Source: Hungatella sp. UBA3147 (GTDB lineage Bacteria; Bacillota; Clostridia; Lachnospirales; Lachnospiraceae). Taken from it: 5,114 nucleotides of DNA. Positions 1-5,114 of this stretch are shown piece after piece (within the stretch, counting starts at the first letter, position 1; every line of letters starts with the position of its first letter). Under the pieces are notes generated by a model. It searched no databases. It was not told the DNA's origin and was given only the letters and a program-made list of their open reading frames with translations. The DNA lies in NCBI GenBank assembly GCA_002365025.1, contig DEYX01000317.1:1-5114 (forward strand), read 5' to 3'. Made by a program: the position numbers and the translations under genes.

Positions 1-418
1 TATTATTTAAATTGCTATTTAGTGTAGTAACACTTTGGTTAAGAGAGTAGGCCAAGGCTGCGCTAGCTGCCTTACTTGAATCATTCAAAAACTGATTGAT
101 TACATCTGTCTTTAACAATAACTTTGTCATTACCTTATCCGCTATTGCATCAATAAGGGCCTGACTGTTCACGCTCGCCCCTGCTGCCCCAAGCACTCCA
201 CTGGTATCCGTACCCAAGATTTGTGACAGATTGTCAGACCCAAAACCACGAGCCAGGTACTTCCAGTTTTCCCCTTCCTCCGGTGGTATCCCTGTAAGGT
301 TATCTTTAAGCGCAAGCCATGTCGACCCCTCATATAAAACAAAATTTCCCTTGACATATGTTGCACTGGCATTATATGTACCTTTATCTGCTATTCCAAC
401 GGTTCCTAACGTTGCCAT
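1..418 (-). CDS. Phage tail fibre protein, N-terminal part (3' end beyond window)
   Basis: An open frame starts at the ATG at 418 and runs off the left edge without a stop, giving 139 visible residues. The start is fixed by an AAAGGAG site 7 bases upstream, just after the stop of the previous gene. Residues 20-57 (from TYVKGNFVLYEG to WKYLARG) have the aromatic/glycine layout of small carbohydrate-binding modules of the chitin-binding type 5/12 kind found in phage fibres: Y-x-x-G-x-x-V-x-Y-x-G-x-x-W, then G-x-x-P and a closing W. Residues 85-139 are Ala/Ser/Asn/Leu-rich, likely a coiled-coil or fibrous shaft with the AASAALAYSLNQ style of clostridial phage fibres. The place after the baseplate gene fits a receptor-binding or fibre role at the tail tip. 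The missing C-terminal part would normally carry the receptor-binding head, so specificity cannot be judged. The fibre call is an inference from composition and position; the open frame is directly seen. Confidence 0.8.
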   Translation of the reverse strand, partial: MATLGTVGIADKGTYNASATYVKGNFVLYEGSTWLALKDNLTGIPPEEGENWKYLARGFGSDNLSQILGTDTSGVLGAAGASVNSQALIDAIADKVMTKLLLKTDVINQFLNDSSKAASAALAYSLNQSVTTLNSNLNN

Positions 419-425
419 TATATCA

Positions 426-432
426 CTCCTTT
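426..432 (-). promoter_or_regulatory. Ribosome binding site of the tail fibre gene (part of a repeated initiation region)
   Basis: AAAGGAG lies 7 bases before the ATG at 418 and directly abuts the TAG stop of the upstream gene at 433-435, so the two genes are probably translationally coupled. The surrounding 25 bases (413-437) match those around the start of the upstream gene (1000-1024) at 23 positions. Confidence 0.85.
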
Positions 433-1005
433 CTAACTCGCGAATTCAAATGAAAGAACCTTATTTTCATCAAGTGTAAATATAATTCCGGTTCCTTGCG
501 TATCCTGGATAAGTTCCATTGTATTCCAATCAATATGGAAAGTAGGGGCAACCACTGCGGAATATTGCGCCGCCCGGTCCGCTTCCTGTTTTGCGCGATC
601 TGCTTCAGCTTCTGATTGTTCACTGAAATATTGGCTGTTATTGCTATTTTCGCCTGGGCGAATTCCTTTATTTCCTCTGGCCCAGCTTTCCGCAAGGTCT
701 GCGCTGCCTGCTGCCTGCTGCACCTGCTGCGCACCTTCCGCAAGGGTATTTTCCGCTTCATGTATCGCTTCTTCTGCTGTGTTTATCGCCGTGTTGGCGA
801 CCTGTATGGCTGCATTAGCATTATTTAGCGTCTGTGTTGCATCTGCGGCTATTTCGTCTATTCTGGTGACTTGCTGCGCCACTTGTGCAAGAGCATTTTC
901 ACCATCTGTATTTACTTTTATTGCCAGGGATATCATGCTTCCTCTAACTTCTTCACCATAAACGGCATCCCTAAATGCCTGAATTTCTTGGCTGATATCT
1001 GCCAT
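433..1005 (-). CDS. Coiled-coil baseplate / tail-fibre structural protein
   Basis: This 190-residue protein starts MADISQEIQAFRDAVYGEEV. The N-terminal stretch QEIQAFRDAVYGEEVRGSMISLAIKVN (residues 6-32) is a conserved opening of baseplate or fibre proteins in Firmicutes phages. Residues 33-105 are heptad-like and rich in Ala, Gln, Glu and Asn, predicting a long, probably trimeric coiled coil. Residues 106-127 (SWARG..GIRPGENSNNSQYF) match the S-[WY]-A-x-G...R-x-G-E...N-S-x-Y-[YF] motif common in such proteins. A short second coil (128-148) leads to a C-terminal beta domain (PTFHIDWNTMELIQ...FTLDENKVLSFEF). The start at 1005 is preferred over in-frame ATGs at 1074 and 1026 because the AAAGGAG site is 7 bases before it and the longer version would translate the upstream terminator hairpin. 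The likely role is a linker or rod between the tail tip and the fibre encoded next. A precise family was not identified. Confidence 0.85.
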   Translation of the reverse strand: MADISQEIQAFRDAVYGEEVRGSMISLAIKVNTDGENALAQVAQQVTRIDEIAADATQTLNNANAAIQVANTAINTAEEAIHEAENTLAEGAQQVQQAAGSADLAESWARGNKGIRPGENSNNSQYFSEQSEAEADRAKQEADRAAQYSAVVAPTFHIDWNTMELIQDTQGTGIIFTLDENKVLSFEFAS

Positions 1006-1012
1006 TAACTCA

Positions 1013-1019
1013 CTCCTTT
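1013..1019 (-). promoter_or_regulatory. Ribosome binding site that sets the start of the coiled-coil gene
   Basis: AAAGGAG sits 7 bases before the ATG at 1005. It lies downstream of the two alternative in-frame ATGs (1074 and 1026), so it rules them out as likely starts. It shares the 15-base core GTTAGAAAGGAGTGA with the site of the following gene. Confidence 0.85.
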
Positions 1020-1037
1020 CTAACATATTCTGTACGC

Positions 1038-1067
1038 AAAAAGAGCAGGGCTTCCGCTCTGCTCTTT
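1038..1067 (-). terminator. Intrinsic terminator after the secreted-protein gene
   Basis: Bases 1040-1051 pair with 1056-1067 in a 12-bp stem (11 Watson-Crick pairs and one G-T pair) around the 4-base loop 1052-1055, GGAA on the minus strand. On the minus strand the stem ends in a run of five T (1042-1038), followed by GCG. It starts 13 bases after the stop codon of the 1081-1635 gene. The T run is short and partly inside the stem, so termination may be incomplete, which would let late transcripts reach the two genes downstream. On the plus strand the hairpin is followed by only three T, so the minus direction is the better one. Confidence 0.8.
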
Positions 1068-1080
1068 GAATCATATTATT

Positions 1081-1635
1081 TTATTCGTGGCTGGTGCATT
1101 CCGGTAAATACTGCGTTCCAAGCCACTGTGTAAATTCTGCACTGTCAGCTTTTACAAGTCCGTCAGCTTCTGTTTTAAAACCTGTATAATACTCATAATC
1201 GGCTTTTAATTCCCCGTATCCATTAAAAGCATATAATACACCGTCAATCTTTGTTACTCCTACCGGAATTGTACAATCATCAAAGGTAAAGGACCAGATT
1301 CCGTCTGCTGCCTGGGTCCATTTGCCAGAATAGGTATCACGCAACACTACATTCGCCCCCGCCTCAGTGCCATTTTTTGCCCATTGAGACAACAATCCAT
1401 ATTCGTATAGTCTTATGAGTATTGCTGTGTTTGTGTCTTCCTTTGTGGAAAATCGCACACATGTTTTATCATTAATCCATGTCCATTTTGATCCGCTCAA
1501 TTCATTCTCATTAAGCGGCGTAGGTCTTATTGAATTTTCACTAGCTATGTCTTTATTTTCCATTGCAAAAATATTAAAAGAAAATAATGTAATAAATAAT
1601 ACTGTCAGTAAAGATATTGCTTTCTTTTTATTCAT
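1081..1635 (-). CDS. Secreted protein of unknown function with degenerate cell-wall-binding-like repeat (candidate phage moron)
   Basis: This 184-residue protein has a clear signal peptide: MNKKKA, a hydrophobic core at residues 7-23 and probable signal peptidase I cleavage after A24 (NIFA|ME). There is no lipobox cysteine and no LPXTG anchor or second membrane segment, so the product is likely released or held non-covalently at the wall. The mature part has a Ser/Asn/Pro linker (25-46), then an aromatic beta-rich region starting SGSKWTWIND. Residues 104-142 (GKWTQAADGIW...KIDGVLYAFNGYGEL) follow the W..DG.W....G...IDG..Y.F...G spacing of choline/glucan or cell-wall-binding repeats, with a weaker second unit at about 145-165. 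Cysteines are at 59, 121 and 180. It sits between two tail genes with its own promoter and terminator, unlike its neighbours, which points to cargo rather than a virion part. The repeat assignment is by eye and function is unknown; a surface, adhesion or superinfection-exclusion role is speculative. Start: ATG with GGAGGTG 5 bases upstream. Confidence 0.9.
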   Translation of the reverse strand: MNKKKAISLLTVLFITLFSFNIFAMENKDIASENSIRPTPLNENELSGSKWTWINDKTCVRFSTKEDTNTAILIRLYEYGLLSQWAKNGTEAGANVVLRDTYSGKWTQAADGIWSFTFDDCTIPVGVTKIDGVLYAFNGYGELKADYEYYTGFKTEADGLVKADSAEFTQWLGTQYLPECTSHE

Positions 1636-1640
1636 TGCTT

Positions 1641-1647
1641 CACCTCC
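1641..1647 (-). promoter_or_regulatory. Strong ribosome binding site of the secreted-protein gene
   Basis: GGAGGTG is a near-perfect anti-Shine-Dalgarno match, 5 bases before the ATG at 1635. With transcription expected to start near 1649, the leader would be only about 14 bases long and begin almost at this site. Confidence 0.85.
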
Positions 1648-1655
1648 ATGTTTGT

Positions 1656-1684
1656 ATTATACCCGTTATTTTCCTTTAAATCAA
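1656..1684 (-). promoter_or_regulatory. Sigma-A type promoter of the secreted-protein gene
   Basis: On the minus strand the -35 element TTGATT (1684-1679, four of six consensus bases) is followed by a spacer of exactly 17 bases and a perfect -10 TATAAT (1661-1656). Transcription would start around 1649. The promoter lies wholly between the stop of the upstream tail gene (1692) and the start of the secreted-protein gene. No comparable promoter was seen before the other genes, which are coupled by overlaps or ribosome binding sites alone. This supports separate expression, possibly during lysogeny. Confidence 0.8.
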
Positions 1685-1691
1685 CCCTCCT

Positions 1692-3674
1692 CTATAACGA
1701 ATTTTCAATAGATTCTATTCTATTCCATAACTCAATTATATTGTCCGATACGAACCCCCATGAACCCCCATATCTATCATACAAAGCTTTCAAAAAAATA
1801 TCTACAGTATTAATTCCTCCGTATCCAACTCTTGTAGTTATTCCATTTCTCTTCAATTCAAGTGATGGTCCAGAATCATCAAGTGAGCTTGTAGAAAGTA
1901 CCACCTCTCCATTTGTACTGTATAACATTCCGTATTGGGCATTTGATACTCTAAATGCTCCCAAATCTGAATAGTTTGAGTTAATGCTTACAGGCCCTAA
2001 GTTAAGCACTCCGGCATTGATAGTAACTTCTCCATCACTATCTACGGTAAATGTCCCTGATCCAATATTGATAGCGCCACCGATGATCGATGATCCTCTA
2101 ATCGTACTACCCTCTATCACTCCCAGAAGCACATGCAATCCGGTTTTATCCCAGGTTCCTATGACGGCCCCTGCTGCATTCTTTACGGTTATTGAACCAT
2201 CTTTTCCTAATCCAGTGCCGCCAAGCTCCAGCATTCCGCCTCTGATCCGATCCGCAAGCATTGTTCCGGTTGTGATGAAATCTGCCACAAGATTTCCATC
2301 AATCGTCCAGGCATTCCGATATGGTCCGTTGATTCCGGTTGTCGAAAACCCAATCCCGTTTCTGTTGATCTGTATTACACTGTTTGCCGTGTTTTTATCT
2401 GGTGAATCCATAATCAAGATTCGCCATGGGTGGATTTTCTCCCCTGTATTGGGATCATACACATCAAGCACCACATAACCGCCTAGCCCTCCGGTAATAA
2501 GGCTTGTGGCATTATTAACCTTCTGTTCTATTTCTTTACTGGTACTCTGCTTTACCTTGCCGATCTGTATGGTTAGATTTTTAGCTGTATCTGCCACTGT
2601 ACCCGTTAAGGTCTTTTGGGTTTCTCCTAAGATGATTTTATCATTCTGCGGTGCAGTTAAATGCCTCACCATCTTTTTTAACAAATAGGTTCCTGATAGG
2701 CTATGTGGTTTTGATTCGCACTGCGTCCAAAGCCCTATTTTAAAAGCGTCTACTGTTGTATCCATATAGGACAAATCAAGAGCGGTTAATTCAATTGTTT
2801 CCGGCAGCAAAATCTTATTAGCTAAGTATGTGGTCGCTTCCTGTAAAAGAGTGGCTGGGTCTGTGATTCCCTCAAATTTTACATATCCGAAAATCCGGCC
2901 CCATTTCGCCACTCCTATTGCACTTTCTATGTAATTTTTCCCGCCGTTTACTGATGTGATATCAACCGTTTGACTTCCGGTTGTTCCATCTGGATTTGTT
3001 ATATCAACAGAATCCCCTTCCGGGATCAGACAAGTAATTAATTCCGCCGCATCAGCCCCTTTTTGCACATCTAAAATGTTTTGTCCGAACCGGATGACCT
3101 GACTGTTTATGCCTCCGTAATCCGATACAAAGTCAAGATAGTTGATTCCATTATTTTTTCTTGCCCTTAAGTAACCATTATAAACGTCAAGAAGGTTATG
3201 CAGGACATCAAGAGTTGGCGTATACTCTTCCAGCGTCCTTGTGATAAATGTCCCGGCAACATTCACAATTCCCTTTCGAAATTGTTTATCTGCTGCCACC
3301 ATACTGTTATGGACCGCAAGCAATTGGGTCATTAAATCATCAACGCTTCCGGTCAATTCAAATGGGGCTATTATGCTATCTGCAAGATATGACAGCCCAC
3401 CAACACAGTAAACCGTATTTGCATTATACATATCCCAGCTTGGGGTGATTGACCTTCCAAAAAATATTATAGTTCCATCTTTATATATTCTTATCTCTGA
3501 TGTAAGTGTTTTGATCTTATCAATGTTTGGGTGTGTGGGGTCAATTGTAAAATTAAATGTTTCTGTTCTTCCCATAGTTTCTGATAGTTCATCATCATAA
3601 ATCTGTTCATTTTCTGAATGAATGTCATGCAGCATGTATTCCACACCATCTGTCAGCACCGTAACCCTATACAT
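1692..3674 (-). CDS. Tail hub / tail spike protein (prophage endopeptidase-tail-like N-terminus, beta-rich spike C-terminus)
   Basis: This 660-residue protein starts MYRVTVLTDGVEYMLHDI. Residues 1-350 have the layout of the phage minor structural / prophage tail (Tal, gp27-like hub) family: an early region with TFNFTIDPTHPN and EIRIYKDGTIIFFGR, then YTPTLDVLHNLLD, and a closing IILGETQKTLTG. A short helical linker (about 360-392) leads to NNATSLITGGLGGYVV and a spike region (393-560) with ILIMDSPD, NRNGIGFSTTG, GPYRNAWTIDGN and VADFITTGTMLADRI, then repeated glycine-rich strands such as GSTIRGSSIIGGAINIGSG, as expected of a trimeric beta-helix. Residues 565-640 look like a small separate domain, and 645-660 (IIELWNRIESIENSL) form a short coiled coil. 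No lysozyme or peptidase domain is obvious at the C-terminus, so the family name should not be read as proof of enzyme activity. It starts 2 bases after the Dit stop and should cap the tail tip and contact the host. The final 300 bases are more AT-rich than the spike region. Confidence 0.9.
   Translation of the reverse strand: MYRVTVLTDGVEYMLHDIHSENEQIYDDELSETMGRTETFNFTIDPTHPNIDKIKTLTSEIRIYKDGTIIFFGRSITPSWDMYNANTVYCVGGLSYLADSIIAPFELTGSVDDLMTQLLAVHNSMVAADKQFRKGIVNVAGTFITRTLEEYTPTLDVLHNLLDVYNGYLRARKNNGINYLDFVSDYGGINSQVIRFGQNILDVQKGADAAELITCLIPEGDSVDITNPDGTTGSQTVDITSVNGGKNYIESAIGVAKWGRIFGYVKFEGITDPATLLQEATTYLANKILLPETIELTALDLSYMDTTVDAFKIGLWTQCESKPHSLSGTYLLKKMVRHLTAPQNDKIILGETQKTLTGTVADTAKNLTIQIGKVKQSTSKEIEQKVNNATSLITGGLGGYVVLDVYDPNTGEKIHPWRILIMDSPDKNTANSVIQINRNGIGFSTTGINGPYRNAWTIDGNLVADFITTGTMLADRIRGGMLELGGTGLGKDGSITVKNAAGAVIGTWDKTGLHVLLGVIEGSTIRGSSIIGGAINIGSGTFTVDSDGEVTINAGVLNLGPVSINSNYSDLGAFRVSNAQYGMLYSTNGEVVLSTSSLDDSGPSLELKRNGITTRVGYGGINTVDIFLKALYDRYGGSWGFVSDNIIELWNRIESIENSL
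1751..1770 (-). repeat. Two tandem 10-bp units near the 3' end of the tail spike gene
   Basis: On the plus strand CGAACCCCCA is followed directly by TGAACCCCCA (9 of 10 bases equal). It encodes residues 635-641 (YGGSWGF). Gain or loss of one unit would shift the frame about 20 residues before the end. Confidence 0.7.
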
Positions 3675-3676
3675 TC

Positions 3677-4387
3677 TTACAACCTCCCTGCTCTGTAAAC
3701 AATGCTTACTGTCCCATTTCCGGTAAATGTAAGCTGGTATTGTCTGTTCAATATCACAATGTCATATAGCTTGTTTTCTCCTGCTTTTAACTGATATATT
3801 TTCCCTTCAAACATTACGGTCATGTTGGCGGAAGCAATGAAAATCGGAATCACAGGCATTTCACTGCCTGTGATAATAAATTCCCTGCTGCCGCTTACCG
3901 TAATATTACTATACTGTCTTATTACACCATTCACAAAATTAAACGGATCCCATTTCCACGGCTCTATTGTGCTTAACAAATCATATTTGTATGGCTCCGC
4001 ATCAATTGTTACCGTAAAAGTGGCGATCCGGTTTCCTCTAGTGTAATCACTTTCAATGATTGCCCGGCCTATATAGTAATAGTCCGGGTTATCGTCAAAA
4101 ATCACTTTCACCTGTTTTCCATGGATTTCATTTAAAAAATCACTCATGAAGGACTGCCATGCGTTTTCCAGTTTCTTACCGCCCATCTGTAAGGTGATTT
4201 CCCGGTTCCCGTAAATGGTATACCCGGTCAGTGCTTCCGTTATGTCTATGTTCCCATTTCTTCCTGGTACTTCAATATGCTGTATTTTTGCCTCTGGTGG
4301 TGCAACTGGATTTGTATTTGTCACATAAAGCCCATAGTCATATAATGTATGTTTTCCGTTTAAGCTTACGCCATTATTTGACATCAT
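3677..4387 (-). CDS. Distal tail protein (Dit family)
   Basis: This 236-residue protein matches siphovirus distal tail proteins, which form the hexameric ring joining tail tube, tape measure and hub. The N-terminal domain has the family pattern: HTLYDYGLYVTN (13-24), PPEAKIQHIEVPGRNGNID (30-48) and the YGNREITLQM strand (59-68). The IDAEPYKY motif (128-135) closes the tube-like domain, as in the family. A C-terminal beta-sandwich (about 155-236) follows, probably of the galectin/carbohydrate-module-like type seen in Dit proteins. The length is typical of a short, classical Dit without inserted carbohydrate-binding modules. Of two adjacent ATG codons (4387 and 4384) the first is chosen because GGGAGG is 8 bases from it and its ATGA overlaps the tape measure stop, giving translational coupling. 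The downstream hub gene starts 2 bases after its stop. Confidence 0.93.
   Translation of the reverse strand: MMSNNGVSLNGKHTLYDYGLYVTNTNPVAPPEAKIQHIEVPGRNGNIDITEALTGYTIYGNREITLQMGGKKLENAWQSFMSDFLNEIHGKQVKVIFDDNPDYYYIGRAIIESDYTRGNRIATFTVTIDAEPYKYDLLSTIEPWKWDPFNFVNGVIRQYSNITVSGSREFIITGSEMPVIPIFIASANMTVMFEGKIYQLKAGENKLYDIVILNRQYQLTFTGNGTVSIVYRAGRL
3683..3688 (-). promoter_or_regulatory. Ribosome binding site of the hub/spike gene, inside the Dit 3' end
   Basis: GGGAGG lies 8 bases before the ATG at 3674 and forms part of the codons for the last Dit residues (A-G-R-L), so the two genes are translationally coupled. Confidence 0.8.
3849..3874 (-). repeat. Perfect 10-bp inverted repeat inside the Dit gene
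   Basis: ATCACAGGCA (3849-3858) and TGCCTGTGAT (3865-3874) are exact reverse complements around a 6-base loop. They lie in codons 172-180 (ITGSEMPVI). No T run follows directly, so it is not a standard terminator. Confidence 0.75.
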
Positions 4388-5114
4388 ACAGAATACCTCC
4401 CTACTGAATTTGTATATCCACCTAATGAGGTATTAAAAGCTGGTGTTAAGCTTCCAACCGTTTTTCCTGTATCCAGCAGTACTTTCATATCACCGATTTT
4501 ATCAAGGAGCTGCATAAAAGCCGCTGTATTACCATTCGCCATGACATTAAAGTTACTATTTGCATTTAGCTTTGCAAGTTCCTGCTCTGCAAGATCAAAT
4601 TCATTCGGGATTGCATTTTGCATATCTTTCCCGACCTGGGCCATTGTCTTTTCAAATCCGATCCCTAACCCCTGCGCCATATAGGTTCCAAGCCCTGCAA
4701 ACAGTGTAGACGGGGAATGGATTCCGAAAAAATCTTTGATATTATCTACCACTCCGCCAAAAAATCCCGATATTTTATCCCTTAGCCATGCTCCGGTATC
4801 AGATATTCCTTTCCATAATCCCTTGATAAGATTACCGCCAACCTGCTCGATCTGCCCGATCGACCCAGAAAATCCCTTGACCAAAGCACTTATGATCTGA
4901 GGCACTGCTTTCACAATCTCCACGATAATGGTAGGAAGGTTTTCTATTAAGGCAATGAATAGCTTAACCCCTGCGTCAATGAGTTGTGGAATCGATCCGA
5001 TTAAAGCCGTTGTTATTCCGTTGATAATTTGAGGCAGGGCCGCTACAATCGCCTTGATAATATCCGGCATGGCATCTACAAGTGCAACTAACAACTGAAT
5101 CCCTGCATCAATAA
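4384..5114 (-). CDS. Tape measure protein, C-terminal part (N-terminus beyond window)
   Basis: The frame is open to the right edge and ends at the TGA at 4384-4386, giving 242 visible residues. The TTG at 5094 is not a real start, because the frame continues upstream without a stop. The first 80 residues are amphipathic and hydrophobic, built of repeats with P-Q-I-I / P-x-I-I turns typical of tape measure proteins of Gram-positive phages. Next come GLWKGISDTGAWLRDKISGFF and the diagnostic FFGIHSPSTLFAGLGTYMAQGL motif seen near tape measure C-termini (F-G-I-x-S-P-S). The last 70 residues are a helical tail with a Gly/Ser/Tyr-rich end. The protein sets tail length, is packed in the tail tube, and may help DNA pass the host membrane; the hydrophobic repeats fit that. 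It overlaps the Dit start by 4 bases. Confidence 0.93.
   Translation of the reverse strand, partial: IDAGIQLLVALVDAMPDIIKAIVAALPQIINGITTALIGSIPQLIDAGVKLFIALIENLPTIIVEIVKAVPQIISALVKGFSGSIGQIEQVGGNLIKGLWKGISDTGAWLRDKISGFFGGVVDNIKDFFGIHSPSTLFAGLGTYMAQGLGIGFEKTMAQVGKDMQNAIPNEFDLAEQELAKLNANSNFNVMANGNTAAFMQLLDKIGDMKVLLDTGKTVGSLTPAFNTSLGGYTNSVGRYSV
4396..4401 (-). promoter_or_regulatory. Ribosome binding site of the Dit gene, inside the tape measure 3' end
   Basis: GGGAGG is 8 bases before the first ATG (4387) and 11 before the second (4384), favouring the first. It is read as part of the G-R-Y codons near the tape measure C-terminus. Confidence 0.8.
4882..5112 (-). repeat. 44-residue (132-bp) period repeat in the tape measure protein
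   Basis: The protein stretch from 5112 to 5014 (IDAGIQLLVALVDAMP...) recurs at 4980 to 4882 (IDAGVKLFIALIENLP...), with 17 of 33 residues identical at a fixed spacing of 132 bases. The DNA ATTGAYGCAGGG start of each unit is also nearly the same. More copies probably lie outside the window. Confidence 0.85.

Noticed and set aside
703..723. GCTGCCT tandem units suggesting a microsatellite
   Set aside because: The units encode Gln/Ala codons of a coiled coil, and short runs like this are expected from its composition.
641..961. Plus-strand open frame of 106 codons rich in Ala, Cys and Ser
   Set aside because: It is the antisense of the Ala/Gln-rich coiled coil; stops are depleted there by composition only.
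1006..1074. Longer start for the coiled-coil gene at the ATG at 1074 or 1026, adding 23 or 7 residues
   Set aside because: The longer version would translate through the terminator hairpin, has no ribosome binding site at its start, and the real AAAGGAG site with the conserved MADISQEIQ start lies at 1005.
2082..2095. GATGATC repeated twice in tandem
   Set aside because: It is explained by the coding of the G-S-S-I-I spike repeat; too short to call a site.
1984..2478. Plus-strand open frame of 164 codons
   Set aside because: It is opposite the well-supported spike gene, has no convincing ribosome binding site, and its Pro/Ile/Ser-rich composition is what the antisense of glycine-rich coding sequence produces.
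1692..3674. Diversity-generating retroelement target or peptidase domain in the tail spike
   Set aside because: No reverse transcriptase or template repeat is in the window, and no catalytic motif of a known tail-associated peptidase or lysozyme could be recognised.
5094..5114. TTG at 5094 as the start of a 236-residue tape measure-like gene
   Set aside because: The frame stays open to the window edge and the 44-residue repeat extends upstream of it, so the gene simply continues outside the window.

Overview
The window is the downstream part of the tail/baseplate module of a siphovirus-type phage or prophage. Every gene is on the minus strand, so gene order runs from high to low coordinates. 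Moderate base composition, purine-rich GGAGG/AAAGGAG ribosome binding sites, a Gram-positive type signal peptide and the style of the tail proteins point to a Firmicutes host, most likely a Clostridia/Lachnospiraceae-like bacterium. The host is inferred. No integrase or attachment site is visible, so the window alone does not show whether this is an integrated prophage.

Layout in transcription order: (1) 5114-4384, C-terminal end of the tape measure protein, cut by the window edge; (2) 4387-3677, distal tail protein (Dit), overlapping the tape measure stop by 4 bases (ATGA); (3) 3674-1692, a 660-residue tail hub/spike protein starting 2 bases after the Dit stop; (4) 1684-1038, a self-contained cassette with its own sigma-A type promoter (TTGATT-17-TATAAT), a strong ribosome binding site, a 184-residue protein with a signal peptide, and a 12-bp terminator hairpin; (5) 1005-433, a 190-residue coiled-coil baseplate/tail-fibre protein; (6) 418-1, the N-terminal 139 residues of a tail fibre with a carbohydrate-binding-like module, cut by the window edge.

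The structural genes fit the usual Gram-positive siphovirus order tape measure - Dit - hub/spike - baseplate accessory proteins - fibre. Dit and the hub would form the tail tip, the spike half of the hub protein and the later fibre would contact the host surface, and the coiled-coil protein probably links or extends the baseplate.

The item most worth following up is the cassette at 1038-1684. It has the layout of a phage 'moron': an independently transcribed cargo gene set inside the late operon. Its product is predicted to be exported and has a degenerate repeat resembling cell-wall-binding repeats, so it is a candidate lysogenic-conversion or surface/superinfection protein. Its biological function cannot be read from the sequence. 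No RNA genes, CRISPR array, insertion sequence or reverse transcriptase/diversity-generating element were seen.
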